A stretch of DNA of 64,000 bases from Thioalkalivibrio sp. ALE31 (GTDB lineage: Bacteria; Pseudomonadota; Gammaproteobacteria; Ectothiorhodospirales; Ectothiorhodospiraceae): positions 62,001-126,000 of the forward strand of contig NZ_KB905020.1 of assembly GCF_000377405.1 (NCBI RefSeq), read 5' to 3'. The notes under the pieces are model-generated. The model ran no database searches and had not been told where the DNA came from. It saw only the letters and a list, made by a program, of their open reading frames with translations. How positions within the stretch are numbered: the first letter of the stretch is position 1; the number at the start of each line of letters is the position of its first letter. The position numbers were made by a program, and so were the translations under genes. Positions 16,654-26,642 of the stretch are shown in pieces.

Positions 16654-17997
16654 ATGAAGATCGACTGTTTCAAGGCCTATGACGTACGCGGGCGGGTGCC
16701 GGATCAGCTCAACCCGGAGGTGGTAAGGGCCATCGGGCGTGCGTTTGCCGAGGAGATTCGGCCGGGTCGAACCGTGGTCGGCCACGATATTCGCCTGTCC
16801 AGCCCGGAACTGGCGCGGGCGCTGATCGAGGGCCTGACCGCGGGCGGTAGCGACGTGGCGGACATCGGTCTGTGCGGCACGGAGGAGGTCTACTTCGCAA
16901 CGGCGCACTACGGCGCCGGTGGTGGAATCATGGTCACGGCGAGCCACAACCCGCTGGACTACAACGGCCTGAAACTGGTGCGCAGCGAGGCGCGCCCGAT
17001 CAGTGGCGACTCGGGCCTGCAGGCGATTCGTCTCCGGGCCGAGCGGGGGGATTTCCGACCCATGCCCAATGGGCAGATCCGGCATCTGGACCACCGGGGC
17101 GACTACGTGGCGCGGCTGCTGGCCTCGATCCAGCGCGAGGCCCTGCCGCCCCTGAAGATCGTGGTCAATCCGGGCAACGGCGGCGCGGGCCCGGTGCTGG
17201 AGGCGCTGGAGCCGCATCTGCCGTTCGAGCTGATCCGGGTCAATTTCGAGCCGGACGGTCGTTTTCCCAATGGCATCCCCAACCCGCTACTGCCGGAGAA
17301 CCGCGCCGCCACCGCCAATGCGGTGCGGACTCATGGCGCGGATCTGGGCGTGGCCTGGGACGGGGACTTCGACCGCTGTTTCCTGTTCGACGCCCAGGGG
17401 AACTTCATCGAGGGGTACTACATCGTCGGCCTGCTCGCGGAGGCCTGCCTGGACGGCCATGCCGGCGAGCGTATCGTCCATGATCCGCGCCTGACCTGGA
17501 ACACCATCGAGATGGTGCGCGCCGCGGGCGGCGAGCCGATCCAGTCGAAGACCGGGCATGCCTTCATGAAAGAGCGGCTGCGCCTCGAGGACGCCATCTA
17601 CGGTGGCGAGATGAGCGCGCACCACTATTTCCGCGATTTCTACTACTGCGATACCGGCATGCTGCCGTGGCTGCGAGTGGCCGAACTGATGGGGCGGCGC
17701 GAACAGTCCCTGGGCGAGATGGTCGCCGAGCGCATGGCCCGCTACCCCTGCAGCGGCGAGTTGAACTTCGAGGTGGAGGACGCCGCAGCGGCCAGCGAGC
17801 GCGTGCTGCAGGCCTACGCCGGGCAGGGCGGGGAGGAGGATCACACGGATGGCGTCAGCCTGGAATTCGCCGACTGGCGGTTCAACCTGCGCAGCTCGAA
17901 TACCGAACCGCTGCTGCGCCTGAACGTGGAGACCCGCGCGGACCCGGCCCTGCTGGAGCGCCGCGTGGACGAGATTTCCCGCCTGATACGGGGTTAA
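16654..17997 (+). CDS. manB: Phosphomannomutase
   Basis: 447 residues, normal for the alpha-D-phosphohexomutase family. The phosphoserine loop is TASHNP with S97, the metal loop is DGDFDR (D236, D238, D240), the sugar loop is GGEMSAHHYF, and the C-terminal phosphate loop is SSNTEPLLRLN. It interconverts mannose-6-phosphate and mannose-1-phosphate. First gene of a five-gene GDP-L-fucose operon; manC starts 5 bases after the stop. The GGEMSAHHYF loop is the mannose-preferring form, also seen in AlgC, which acts on glucose as well. Confidence 0.92.
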   Translation: MKIDCFKAYDVRGRVPDQLNPEVVRAIGRAFAEEIRPGRTVVGHDIRLSSPELARALIEGLTAGGSDVADIGLCGTEEVYFATAHYGAGGGIMVTASHNPLDYNGLKLVRSEARPISGDSGLQAIRLRAERGDFRPMPNGQIRHLDHRGDYVARLLASIQREALPPLKIVVNPGNGGAGPVLEALEPHLPFELIRVNFEPDGRFPNGIPNPLLPENRAATANAVRTHGADLGVAWDGDFDRCFLFDAQGNFIEGYYIVGLLAEACLDGHAGERIVHDPRLTWNTIEMVRAAGGEPIQSKTGHAFMKERLRLEDAIYGGEMSAHHYFRDFYYCDTGMLPWLRVAELMGRREQSLGEMVAERMARYPCSGELNFEVEDAAAASERVLQAYAGQGGEEDHTDGVSLEFADWRFNLRSSNTEPLLRLNVETRADPALLERRVDEISRLIRG

Positions 17998-18002
17998 GGA
18001 CG

Positions 18003-19433
18003 ATGGAACAGACGCAAAGCCGGATCGAACTGCAACCGGTGATCCTGGCCGGCGGCTCGGGCACCCGCCTGTGGCCGGTATCCCGCAGCCATTATCCGAA
18101 ACAGTTCCTGCCCCTGACCGGGGAACAGACCCTGCTGCAGCAGACCGCCCAGCGACTGGACGGTCTGGGCGCGGCCCCGCCGCTGGTGCTGGCCAATGTC
18201 GAGCACCGTTTCCTGGCGGCCGAACAACTGCGCGCGGCGGGCGTACAGCAGGCACGCATCCTGCTGGAGCCCAAGGGCCGCAATACCGCCCCGGCGATCG
18301 CGCTGGCGGCATTGCAGGCGCGGTCCGAGGGGCGCGATCCGCTGCTCCTGGTGTTGGCGGCGGATCACCACATCGGCGATCCCGAGGCCTTACGGGACGC
18401 GGTGGTGCGGGCGATGGCGCTGGCCGAGGCGGGGCATCTCGTGACCTTCGGGATCGTGCCCACGGCGCCGGAGACCGGCTATGGCTATATCCAGCAGGGC
18501 GATGCACTGGGCGCGGATGGCGCGCGCGTCGCCCGCTTCGTGGAAAAGCCGGACGCGGCCACCGCCCGCGAGTACATCGAGCGCGGCGATTACCTCTGGA
18601 ACAGCGGGATGTTCGTGTTTCGGGCGTCGCAGTATCTGGAAGAACTGGAACGTTTCGAACCCGTCATCGTGTCTGCTTGCCGGAGCGCCCTGGAGAACGC
18701 GCGGGAAGACCTCGACTTCCTCCGGGTGGACCCCGACGCGTTTGCGGCGGCCCCCCATATCTCGGTCGACTACGCCGTGATGGAGCGGACCGAGCACGCC
18801 GCCGTCACGCCGCTGGCGGCTGGCTGGAGTGATATCGGCTCGTGGTCGGCCCTGGCGGGGGTGCGGGGCGTGGACGAGCAGGGCAACACCCTGCGCGGGG
18901 ACTGCCTGCTGGAAGACAGCGAGGGCTGCGTGGTGGATGCCGATGGTCTGCTGGTCGCGGGCATCGGGCTGCGCAATCTGGCGGTAGTGGCCACCCGCGA
19001 CGCCGTGCTGGTGGCCGACCGCGACCGGGTGCAGGACGTCAAGCGCATCGTCGAACGCCTGCAGGCGGCCGATCGTAGCGAGCACGTGGACCACACCGTG
19101 GTGTACCGGCCCTGGGGCTGCTATGAATCCATCGATACCGGGTCGCGCTACCAGGTCAAGCGCATCACCGTGAATCCCGGCGCGCGCCTGTCGCTGCAGA
19201 TGCATCACCACCGGGCGGAACACTGGGTGGTCGTCAGCGGTACCGCGCGCGTCACCAACGGCGAACAGAACTACCTGGTCACCGAGAACGAGTCGACCTT
19301 CATCCCGATCGGGCAGGTGCACTGCCTGGAGAACCCCGGTGCGCTGCCGCTGGAACTGATCGAGGTGCAGTCCGGCAGCTATCTGGGCGAGGACGACATC
19401 GTGCGCCTGGAGGACGTCTACGGGCGCGCCTGA
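18003..19433 (+). CDS. manC: Mannose-1-phosphate guanylyltransferase / mannose-6-phosphate isomerase
   Basis: 476 residues, the bifunctional length. The nucleotidyltransferase signature AGGSGTRLWPVSR is at 16-28, with FVEKPD and YLWNSGMFVF further on. The C-terminal cupin (about 360-470) has YRPWGCYESID, SLQMHHHRAEHWVVVSGTA and FIPIGQVHCLENPG, the type II isomerase part. It makes GDP-mannose from GTP and mannose-1-phosphate. Sits between manB and gmd, so its product goes straight into GDP-fucose synthesis. Confidence 0.95.
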   Translation: MEQTQSRIELQPVILAGGSGTRLWPVSRSHYPKQFLPLTGEQTLLQQTAQRLDGLGAAPPLVLANVEHRFLAAEQLRAAGVQQARILLEPKGRNTAPAIALAALQARSEGRDPLLLVLAADHHIGDPEALRDAVVRAMALAEAGHLVTFGIVPTAPETGYGYIQQGDALGADGARVARFVEKPDAATAREYIERGDYLWNSGMFVFRASQYLEELERFEPVIVSACRSALENAREDLDFLRVDPDAFAAAPHISVDYAVMERTEHAAVTPLAAGWSDIGSWSALAGVRGVDEQGNTLRGDCLLEDSEGCVVDADGLLVAGIGLRNLAVVATRDAVLVADRDRVQDVKRIVERLQAADRSEHVDHTVVYRPWGCYESIDTGSRYQVKRITVNPGARLSLQMHHHRAEHWVVVSGTARVTNGEQNYLVTENESTFIPIGQVHCLENPGALPLELIEVQSGSYLGEDDIVRLEDVYGRA

Positions 19434-19457
19434 AGCACGTGCCGCCGGGGGCGGGAA

Positions 19458-19466
19458 TGGTATGAT
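19458..19466 (+). promoter_or_regulatory. Possible extended -10 promoter ahead of gmd
   Basis: TGG followed by TATGAT (19461-19466) is a good extended -10 in the 86-base gap between manC and gmd, about 54 bases before the gmd ATG. No convincing -35. It may give extra expression of gmd, fcl and the fucosyltransferase. Confidence 0.3.
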
Positions 19467-19519
19467 CCCGCGTTTTGGGCGGGGCGTGGCGCGCACGCCG
19501 CCCGGCAGCGGGAGTCGAT

Positions 19520-20605
19520 ATGGCCAAAGTGGCATTGATCACCGGGATCACCGGACAGGACGGGGCCTACCTGGCCGAGTTCCTGCTGGACAAGGGCTAC
19601 GAGGTACACGGCATCAAGCGTCGTTCCTCGCTGTTCAATACCGATCGCATCGACCACCTGTATCAGGACCCGCACGAGAGCGATCGCCGCTTCATCCTGC
19701 ACCACGGCGATCTGACCGACTCCACCTGCCTGATCCGCATCATCCAGCAGGTGCAGCCGGACGAGATCTACAACCTGGCCGCGCAGTCGCACGTGGCGGT
19801 CTCCTTCGAGGAGCCGGAATACACCGCCAACTCGGATGCCCTGGGCACCCTGCGCCTGCTGGAGGCGATCCGCATCCTCGGCATGGAGCAGACCACGCGC
19901 TTCTACCAGGCGAGCACCTCGGAGCTCTACGGCAAGGTGCAGGCCACGCCGCAGGACGAAACCACCCCGTTTTACCCGCGCAGCCCCTATGCGGTGGCCA
20001 AGCTGTATGCCTACTGGATTGTGGTCAACTACCGCGAGGCCTACGGCATGTACGCCTGCAACGGCATCCTGTTCAACCACGAATCCCCGGTGCGCGGCGA
20101 GACCTTCGTCACCCGCAAGATCACCCGCGCCCTCGCACGCATCAAACTCGGGCTGCAGGAGCGGCTGTACCTCGGCAACCTGGACGCGAAACGCGACTGG
20201 GGCCATGCCCGCGACTACATCGAGATGCAGTGGCTGATGCTGCAGCAGGACGCCCCGGACGACTACGTGATCGCCACCGGCGAGCAGCACAGCGTACGCG
20301 ACTTTGTGGACGCCGCGGCCCACGAGCTGGGCATGCGCATCGAGTGGCGCGGCGAGGGCGTGGACGAGCAGGGCTTTGACGATAAGGGCCGCTGCATCGT
20401 GTCGGTGGACCCGCGCTATTTCCGGCCCACCGAGGTCGAGACCCTGCTGGGGGATGCCAGCAAGGCCAAGCGCGAGCTGGGCTGGGAACCGCGCATCCGC
20501 TTCGAGGAACTGGTGGCCGAGATGGTGCGCGAAGACCTCAGAAGCGCCGAGCGCGACGAGCTGGTGCGCGACCACGGCTACCGCACCCTGAGCCGCCATG
20601 AGTAA
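19520..20605 (+). CDS. gmd: GDP-mannose 4,6-dehydratase
   Basis: 361 residues. NADP-binding loop GITGQDG at 9-15, catalytic Tyr157 and Lys161 in [12 protein letters not shown], plus the family stretches [14 protein letters not shown] and [17 protein letters not shown]. It converts GDP-D-mannose to GDP-4-keto-6-deoxymannose. Overlaps fcl by 8 bases, so the two are translationally coupled. Confidence 0.97.
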   Translation: MAKVALITGITGQDGAYLAEFLLDKGYEVHGIKRRSSLFNTDRIDHLYQDPHESDRRFILHHGDLTDSTCLIRIIQQVQPDEIYNLAAQSHVAVSFEEPEYTANSDALGTLRLLEAIRILGMEQTTRFYQASTSELYGKVQATPQDETTPFYPRSPYAVAKLYAYWIVVNYREAYGMYACNGILFNHESPVRGETFVTRKITRALARIKLGLQERLYLGNLDAKRDWGHARDYIEMQWLMLQQDAPDDYVIATGEQHSVRDFVDAAAHELGMRIEWRGEGVDEQGFDDKGRCIVSVDPRYFRPTEVETLLGDASKAKRELGWEPRIRFEELVAEMVREDLRSAERDELVRDHGYRTLSRHE

Positions 20606-21563
20606 GCCGCAGCGCGTCTTCGTCGCCGGGCATCGGGGGATGGTGGGCAGCGCCATCTGCCGCCAGCTCGAGGACTGGCCGGGCGTGGAGCTGCTGACCC
20701 GCACCCACGCCGAGCTCGACCTGACCGATCAGGCCGCGGTGCAGGCCTTCATGCGCGTGGAACGCCCGGACCAGGTGTACCTGGCGGCGGCGAAGGTGGG
20801 CGGGATTCACGCCAACAACACTTATCCGGCCGAGTTCATCCGCGACAACCTGGCGATCCAGACCAACGTAATTCACGCCGCCCACGGCGCCGGCGTGCGG
20901 CGGCTGCTGTTTCTCGGCTCCAGCTGCATCTACCCGCGCGAGGCCCCGCAGCCGATCGCGGAGGCCTCCCTGCTGACCGGGCCGCTGGAGCCGACCAACG
21001 AGCCCTACGCCATCGCCAAGATCGCCGGCATCAAGCTTTGCGAGAGCTACAACCGGCAGTACGGCACGGACTATCGCTCGGTCATGCCGACCAACCTCTA
21101 CGGCCCGGGCGACAACTACCACCCGGAGAACAGCCACGTGATCCCCGGGCTGATCCGGCGCTTTCACGAGGCGAAACAGGCCGGCGCCGATTACGTGACC
21201 GTCTGGGGCAGCGGGACCCCGCGCCGCGAGTTCCTGCATGTGGATGACATGGCGGGGGCCTGCGTGCACGTGATGAACCTCGACCAGACCACGTACGCGG
21301 AGCACACCGAGCCGATGCTGAGCCACATCAACGTGGGCACGGGCGAGGATCTGACCATTGCCGAACTGGCGCAGCGGGTGGCCGGCGTGGTCGGCTTCCG
21401 GGGCGAGCTGCGCTTTGACCGCTCGAAGCCGGATGGCACCCCGCGCAAGCAGCTGGATGTGTCGCGCCTCGCGGCGCTGGGCTGGAAGGCCCGTATCGGG
21501 CTCGACGAAGGGCTGGCCGGGGCCTATGCCGAGTTCCTGGAACACGGCGGAGCCAACCGGTGA
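20598..21563 (+). CDS. fcl: GDP-L-fucose synthase
   Basis: 321 residues with the nucleotide loop [23 protein letters not shown], the LGSSCIYP strand, and Tyr/Lys in [10 protein letters not shown]. It epimerises and reduces the keto intermediate from Gmd to GDP-L-fucose. Overlaps gmd at its start and the fucosyltransferase at its stop (GTGA), so the three genes form a tight translational unit. Confidence 0.97.
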   Translation: MSKPQRVFVAGHRGMVGSAICRQLEDWPGVELLTRTHAELDLTDQAAVQAFMRVERPDQVYLAAAKVGGIHANNTYPAEFIRDNLAIQTNVIHAAHGAGVRRLLFLGSSCIYPREAPQPIAEASLLTGPLEPTNEPYAIAKIAGIKLCESYNRQYGTDYRSVMPTNLYGPGDNYHPENSHVIPGLIRRFHEAKQAGADYVTVWGSGTPRREFLHVDDMAGACVHVMNLDQTTYAEHTEPMLSHINVGTGEDLTIAELAQRVAGVVGFRGELRFDRSKPDGTPRKQLDVSRLAALGWKARIGLDEGLAGAYAEFLEHGGANR

Positions 21564-22612
21564 GCGATTCGCCGACGGACCGGATCCGGGTCAAGTTCCT
21601 GTCGACGATGCGCGAGGCGATCTGGCGTCACCAGTTGCCGGACGGCGAGGCGCGCTGGGGGCGTTGCGAGTTCACCTTCGACCCGCAGGCCACCGAGTAC
21701 GACTGGCTGGTGGTGTACGACGAATTCCCGTCCAACACCGGGCGCAACCGGCATTACAGCGAACGCCTCCCCTGTGGCGCCGAGCGCACCCTGCTGGTGA
21801 CCATGGAGCCGCCCTCGATCAAGTCCTACGGCCGGCGCTTTACGCGCCAGTTCGGTCGGGTACTGACGTCGCACCCGGAATGGGCGCTCAAACACCGGCG
21901 GCGCATCCATTCCCAGCAGGGGATGATCTGGTACTACGGCTTCGGCAGCCAGGGTGAACGGCCGTACAACGAGATGCGGGCACACCCGCCGCTGGAAAAG
22001 ACCCGCGACATCGCCACCATGTGCTCGGCCAAGCGCCAGCGCCACACCCTGCATCGGCGACGCTACGACTTCACCTGGGCGCTGAAGGCCCAACTGCCCG
22101 AGCTGGAGATCTTCGGCAAGGGCGTACAGCCGCTGGACGACAAGGCCGAGTGCCTGGATGCCTACCGCTATCACGTCGCGGTGGAGAACTACGTGGGGCC
22201 GCATCACTGGACCGAGAAGCTGGCCGATGCCTTCCTCGGGGCCACGCTGCCGTTCTACTACGGCGCGCCGAATGCCGCGGACTACTTCCCGCCGGAGAGC
22301 TTCATTCCCATCGACATCGACGATGTCGATGGGACGGCCGAGCGCATTCGCCGCGCGATCCGCGACAACGAGTACGAACAGCGGCTGCCGCACATCCTCG
22401 AGGCCCGGCGCCGCGTGCTGGAGGAGTACAACCAGTTCGCCGTCGTCGCGCGCATCATCGAGGCCGCGCACGATACCGAACCGGCCGGGCCGACCGGCCA
22501 GTGGATCCACTCGCGCCGGGCCCTGCGCCGCCGCGATCCGCTGGCCGCCCTGGAGGGCGCCTGGGAAAAACTCACCCAGCGCATCGGCCACCTCTCCGGC
22601 CGCGCTGGCTGA
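21560..22612 (+). CDS. GT10-family fucosyltransferase
   Basis: 350 residues starting with GTG inside the fcl stop. The C-terminal half has the GT10 core: [23 protein letters not shown], then [23 protein letters not shown], the GDP-fucose-binding part of alpha-1,3/4-fucosyltransferases. The N-terminal acceptor domain (about 1-150) is less conserved. No signal or membrane span. It presumably moves L-fucose from GDP-fucose to a lipopolysaccharide or glycan acceptor; its place at the end of a complete GDP-fucose operon makes fucose, rather than another 6-deoxy sugar, the likely donor. Confidence 0.87.
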   Translation: MSDSPTDRIRVKFLSTMREAIWRHQLPDGEARWGRCEFTFDPQATEYDWLVVYDEFPSNTGRNRHYSERLPCGAERTLLVTMEPPSIKSYGRRFTRQFGRVLTSHPEWALKHRRRIHSQQGMIWYYGFGSQGERPYNEMRAHPPLEKTRDIATMCSAKRQRHTLHRRRYDFTWALKAQLPELEIFGKGVQPLDDKAECLDAYRYHVAVENYVGPHHWTEKLADAFLGATLPFYYGAPNAADYFPPESFIPIDIDDVDGTAERIRRAIRDNEYEQRLPHILEARRRVLEEYNQFAVVARIIEAAHDTEPAGPTGQWIHSRRALRRRDPLAALEGAWEKLTQRIGHLSGRAG

Positions 22613-22811
22613 GGTATTTCGCGGGCCAGGGACAACAGGCCGAGAGATCACGCCTGTCCAACCAGGGCCGTTTCGCGTGATCGATTCAGCGATGCATGCC
22701 GGGAATTCTCGGTGAACTCCGTCTGCTCTGTGGTTTTCCTTCGTGCCTTCGTGAGCTTCGTGGTGAATAAGGCCCCGGTCTTTTAGTCGCTATGCGGATG
22801 ACGAATGCCGA

Positions 22812-25800
22812 TCAGCCGAAGTCGCGGGAGCGGGTGGTCAGCTCGCCCAGCCAGGCGCTGCGGTCGATCAGGCGCTGCACGATCAGGTGGCCGACCCCCT
22901 CGCTGTACTGCCATTCCCCGTGGGCCTCCAGCAGGCGGCCGTGCAGGACCTCGGCGCGAAAGCGCTCCACCCGGTCCGGCCAGACGATCAGGTTCAGTGT
23001 GCCGCTCTCGTCCTCCAGGGTCAGGAACACCGTGCCGTTGGCCGAGCCGGGCCGCTGGCGGGTGATCACCAGCCCGGCATAGCGCGCCCTGCTGTGACCG
23101 GGATGCGCCAGTAGCCGGGCGGCGGTGACCAGTCGGCGCTGCTCCAGGAACGGGCGCATCAGCGCCAGCGGGTGCGGGCCCAGGCTCAGGCCCTGGGTGG
23201 CGTAGTCCTGTACCAGATCATCCACCGCATCCGGTCGCGGCAGCAGCGGGGTCACGTCGGCCTCGCGCACCGTCTCCGTCGGGGCGTTGGCGAACAGGGG
23301 CAGGGGCTCCTCCACCGCCTCGGTCACCCAGCGCGCCTGGTGGCGGTTGCCGGCCAGACCCTTCAGGGCATCGGCGCGGGCCAGGCGGTTGGCCTGGGCG
23401 CGGGTCAGGGCGGCGCGGGCGACCAGATCCGGCACGTCCGCGAACGCGCGTTCGGCGCGCGCGGCGACGACCCGTTCGGCTACGGCCTGCGCGAGCCCGC
23501 CGACCCGGTTCAGGCCCAGGCGCAGGGCCAGCGCGTTGCTTCCGGCGACCGGTTCCACCGTGCAGTCCCAGACACTGCAGCGTACATCCACCGGGCGTAC
23601 CTCCACGCCGTGGCGGCGCGCGTCGGCGACGATCTGTGCCGGGGCGTAGAAGCCCATCGGCTGGCTGTTCAGCAGCGCGCAGGCAAAGATCGCCGGTTCG
23701 TGGCACTTGAGCCAGGACGAGACCCAGGTGATCAGCGCAAAGCTGGCCGAGTGCGACTCGGGGAAGCCGTATTCGCCGAAGCCGAGGATCTGCTTGTAGA
23801 GCTGTTCGGCGAATTTCTCCGGATAGCCGCGTTCACGCATGCCCTTCATCAGGCGCTCGCGGTAGCGCGCGAGCTGGCCGGTGCGGCGCCAGGCCCCGAT
23901 CGCACGGCGCAGCCCGTCCGCCTCGCCGGTGGAGAAGCCGGCCGCGACCATCGCCAGCTCGATCACCTGCTCCTGGAAGATCGGTACACCCAGCGTGCGC
24001 CCGAGCACACGTTTCACTTCTTCGTTCGGATAGCGCACCCGCTCCGGGTGGGCGCGGCGCTTCAGGTACGGGTGCACCATCTCGCCCTGGATGGGACCGG
24101 GGCGCACGATGGCGATCTCGATCACCAGGTCGTAGAAGTTCGCGGGCTTCAGGCGCGGCAGCATGCTCATCTGCGCGCGCGACTCGATCTGGAACACGCC
24201 CAGGGTGTCGGCCTTCTGCAGCATGCGATAGACCGCCGGGTCCTCGGCGGGGATGTCGGCCAGGCCCCAGTCGCGGCCGCGGTGCTGCGCCATCAGCTCC
24301 AGCGCGCGGCGCACGCAGGAGAGCATCCCCAGCGCCAGCACGTCGATCTTCAACAGCCCCACCGCGTCGAGGTCGTCCTTGTCCCACTGGATCACCGAGC
24401 GCTCCGGCATCGCCGCGTTCTCGATGGGCACCAGCTCGTCCAGCCGGCCCTCTGCGATCACGAAACCGCCGGTGTGCTGCGACAGGTGGCGGGGGAAGCC
24501 CAGCAGTTCGGCGGTCAGCGTCTGCCACTGCCGGGCCAGGGCGCCATCCGGGTCCAGCCCGACCTCGCGCAGGCGCTCGGCGGGGATGCCGTCGTCCCAC
24601 CAGGCGAGGTTGGCGGTCAGCGCATCCAGCCGCGCGCGCGAGATGCCCAGGGCGCGGCCGACGTCGCGCAGGGCGCTGCGCCGGCGGTAGCGGATTACCG
24701 TACAGGCCAGCGCCGCGCGCTCGCGGCCGTAGCGCTGGTAGATGTACTGGATCACCTCCTCGCGGCGCTCGTGCTCGAAGTCGACGTCGATATCCGGCGG
24801 CTCGCCACGCTCGGCGGAGATGAAGCGCTCGAACAGCATGCTGGAGCGCGAGGGATCCACCGCCGTGATCCCGAGGGCATAACAAACGGCGGAATTCGCC
24901 GCCGAGCCGCGCCCCTGGCACAGGATCCCGCGGCCGCGGGCAAAGCGCACGATGTCGTAGACCGTCAGGAAGTAGGGCTCGTAGCCAAGCTGCGCAATGA
25001 TCCCGAGCTCGCGCTCGATCTGCTCGGACACCTTCGGCGGGATGCCGTCGGGCCAGCGCCCGCGCGCGCCCTTCAGGGTCTCCTCGCGCAGGTAGGCGGC
25101 CGGGCTCGTGTCCCGGGGCAGGGGATCGGTCGGGTAGCGGTAGGTGACCGCATCCAGCGAGAAGTCGCAGTCCTGTGCGATCCGCACACTGGCTGCGAGC
25201 CAGGCGGCGGGATACAGCGTGGCCAGGTCGTCGCGCGGGCGCAGGCAGCGCTCGCCGTTGGGGAAGCGCGCCGGGGCCGCCTCGGCAACCGTGGTGCGCA
25301 GGCGCAGCGCGGTCAGCACGTCCTGCAGGGCACGCCGGCCGCGAGCGTGCATGTGCACATCGCCGCAGGCGACGATCGGGAGCCCCGTCGTGTCGGCGAG
25401 CTGCCGTGCGCGGGTCGCGAGCGGGGCATCCTCCGGCGTGCGCAACTGGCTGACTGCCAGATGGGCCTGGTCCGGCACGGCCCACCCGGCCAGCCAGCGG
25501 GCCGTTTCGGCGAGCGTCGGCTCCGCGATCTCGGGCTCGATGCGCAGCAGGACGTGCCAGCCGGTACGGGCCTCGGCGGGCAGGGCGTCGAGGTCCGCTT
25601 GCGTCAGGTGGTAGTGCCCCTTGTCCGCCGCCCCGCGCGCCCGGGTGATCAGACGGCACAGCGCGGCATAGCCCGCCGCATTACGCACCAGCAGGGTCAG
25701 GGCGGGGCCGTGTGTCAGCCGGAAGGTCGCCCCCAGGATCAGGTGCAACCCGCAGTCCTTCGCCGCCGCGTGGGCGCGGACCACGCCGGCCAGCGAGGCG

Positions 25801-25955
25801 GTATCGGTCAGCGCCAGCGCGCGATAGCCCAGCGCCTGGGCCCGCTCGACCAGCTCCTCCGGGTGCGAGGCCCCGCGCAGGAACGAGAAGTTGCTGACGC
25901 TCGTCAACTCGGCATACGCCGGGCTTGCGGGCTGAGGGGGCGGGGTGTCTTCCAT
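22812..25955 (-). CDS. dnaE2: Error-prone DNA polymerase III alpha-like subunit DnaE2
   Basis: 1047 residues from the ATG giving MEDTPPPQPASPAYAEL. Order of parts: PHP domain (SNFSFLRGASHPEELV from about 20), polymerase palm with catalytic PDIDVDF at 387-393, the FQIESRAQMSMLPRLKP segment, fingers, helix-hairpin region, and a C-terminal OB fold (YAGLVITRQRPGSANGTVFLTLEDE). The end SRDFG is typical of DnaE2/ImuC, the translesion polymerase of the SOS mutasome. A LexA box directly abuts the start. Its usual partners imuA and imuB are not next to it. A TTG further upstream is open but would put the operator inside the gene. Confidence 0.95.
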   Translation of the reverse strand: MEDTPPPQPASPAYAELTSVSNFSFLRGASHPEELVERAQALGYRALALTDTASLAGVVRAHAAAKDCGLHLILGATFRLTHGPALTLLVRNAAGYAALCRLITRARGAADKGHYHLTQADLDALPAEARTGWHVLLRIEPEIAEPTLAETARWLAGWAVPDQAHLAVSQLRTPEDAPLATRARQLADTTGLPIVACGDVHMHARGRRALQDVLTALRLRTTVAEAAPARFPNGERCLRPRDDLATLYPAAWLAASVRIAQDCDFSLDAVTYRYPTDPLPRDTSPAAYLREETLKGARGRWPDGIPPKVSEQIERELGIIAQLGYEPYFLTVYDIVRFARGRGILCQGRGSAANSAVCYALGITAVDPSRSSMLFERFISAERGEPPDIDVDFEHERREEVIQYIYQRYGRERAALACTVIRYRRRSALRDVGRALGISRARLDALTANLAWWDDGIPAERLREVGLDPDGALARQWQTLTAELLGFPRHLSQHTGGFVIAEGRLDELVPIENAAMPERSVIQWDKDDLDAVGLLKIDVLALGMLSCVRRALELMAQHRGRDWGLADIPAEDPAVYRMLQKADTLGVFQIESRAQMSMLPRLKPANFYDLVIEIAIVRPGPIQGEMVHPYLKRRAHPERVRYPNEEVKRVLGRTLGVPIFQEQVIELAMVAAGFSTGEADGLRRAIGAWRRTGQLARYRERLMKGMRERGYPEKFAEQLYKQILGFGEYGFPESHSASFALITWVSSWLKCHEPAIFACALLNSQPMGFYAPAQIVADARRHGVEVRPVDVRCSVWDCTVEPVAGSNALALRLGLNRVGGLAQAVAERVVAARAERAFADVPDLVARAALTRAQANRLARADALKGLAGNRHQARWVTEAVEEPLPLFANAPTETVREADVTPLLPRPDAVDDLVQDYATQGLSLGPHPLALMRPFLEQRRLVTAARLLAHPGHSRARYAGLVITRQRPGSANGTVFLTLEDESGTLNLIVWPDRVERFRAEVLHGRLLEAHGEWQYSEGVGHLIVQRLIDRSAWLGELTTRSRDFG

Positions 25956-25956
25956 A

Positions 25957-25976
25957 TACTGTATATAAAAACAGTA
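25957..25976 (-). promoter_or_regulatory. LexA (SOS) box of dnaE2
   Basis: The 16-base core CTGTATATAAAAACAG (25959-25974) matches the E. coli-type consensus CTGT-N8-ACAG, with flanking TA and TA extending the match. It ends one base before the dnaE2 ATG, leaving no room for a Shine-Dalgarno sequence. Confidence 0.9.
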
Positions 25977-26084
25977 CAGCGGCGCACGCAAGAAACCGGG
26001 CCCGCGCGGAGGGTCCCGGAATGCACCTCACCGCCTGCAGGGGCGCTACACTGAGGCGCCATTCCTGACGCGCTGGAGCGCCTT

Positions 26085-26627
26085 GTGAACCCGCCAAGCA
26101 CCGATTCGCCCGTTCTCGATATCGGCAGTGTTCCGCTTCCCGAGGGCGGGGCCATTGGCATGACCCGCTGCCCCGGAAAACGTCCGAATGAAGCGGTCTG
26201 CGCGCCGCGGGATGTTCAGGCGGATCTTGCGGCCCTGCGGGACTGGGGCGCGGGAACCGTCGTGACCCTGAACCAGAACCGCGAGCTGACGGGGCTCGGG
26301 GTGCCGGACCTGGGCGCAAGCGTCCAGGCAGCCGGCATGCGCTGGGTGCACCTGCCGATCGGGGACATGGCCGCCCCGGACCGTCCCTGGGAAACAGGCT
26401 GGGGAGACGTCGGGCCCCGCATCCATCAGTGGCTGCGGGCGGGGGAGCGCGTGGCCTTTCATTGTGGTGGCGGGCAGGGTCGCGCGGGGACCATCGCGGC
26501 CCTTACGCTCATCGAACGCGGATACACGCCGGACGAGGCCATTCAGACGGTGCGCAAGGCCCGCCCCGGTGCGATCGAGAGCCCCGACCAGGAGCGCTAC
26601 CTGCTGAATCGACCGCTCCCCACTTGA
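26085..26627 (+). CDS. Dual-specificity/tyrosine phosphatase-like protein
   Basis: 180 residues from a GTG. The catalytic P-loop is HCGGGQGRAG (C-x5-R) with a following TIAALTLIERG helix, and an upstream general-acid region around DMAAPDRPWETGW. Matches the CDKN3/DUSP-like bacterial phosphatases. Early in the protein LRDWGAGTVVTLNQNRELTGLGV is the typical lead-in strand. Cytoplasmic; substrate unknown. Divergent from dnaE2 and convergent with the photolyase-like gene, with no operon partner. Confidence 0.78.
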   Translation: MNPPSTDSPVLDIGSVPLPEGGAIGMTRCPGKRPNEAVCAPRDVQADLAALRDWGAGTVVTLNQNRELTGLGVPDLGASVQAAGMRWVHLPIGDMAAPDRPWETGWGDVGPRIHQWLRAGERVAFHCGGGQGRAGTIAALTLIERGYTPDEAIQTVRKARPGAIESPDQERYLLNRPLPT

Positions 26628-26642
26628 TCGGACTGCCTGGCG

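Noticed and set aside
22613-22811. Possible gene or element between the fucosyltransferase and dnaE2
   Set aside because: Only a CTTCGTGCCTTCGTGAGCTT-type low-complexity stretch is visible; no coding frame.
23172-26054. Very long open frame antisense to dnaE2, and similar ones opposite the M1 peptidase (6796-9900), DUF1538 gene and R-M gene (55623-57482)
   Set aside because: They mirror the codon structure of strong genes in GC-rich DNA, have biased low-complexity translations (His, Gln, Arg, Gly) and no family motifs.
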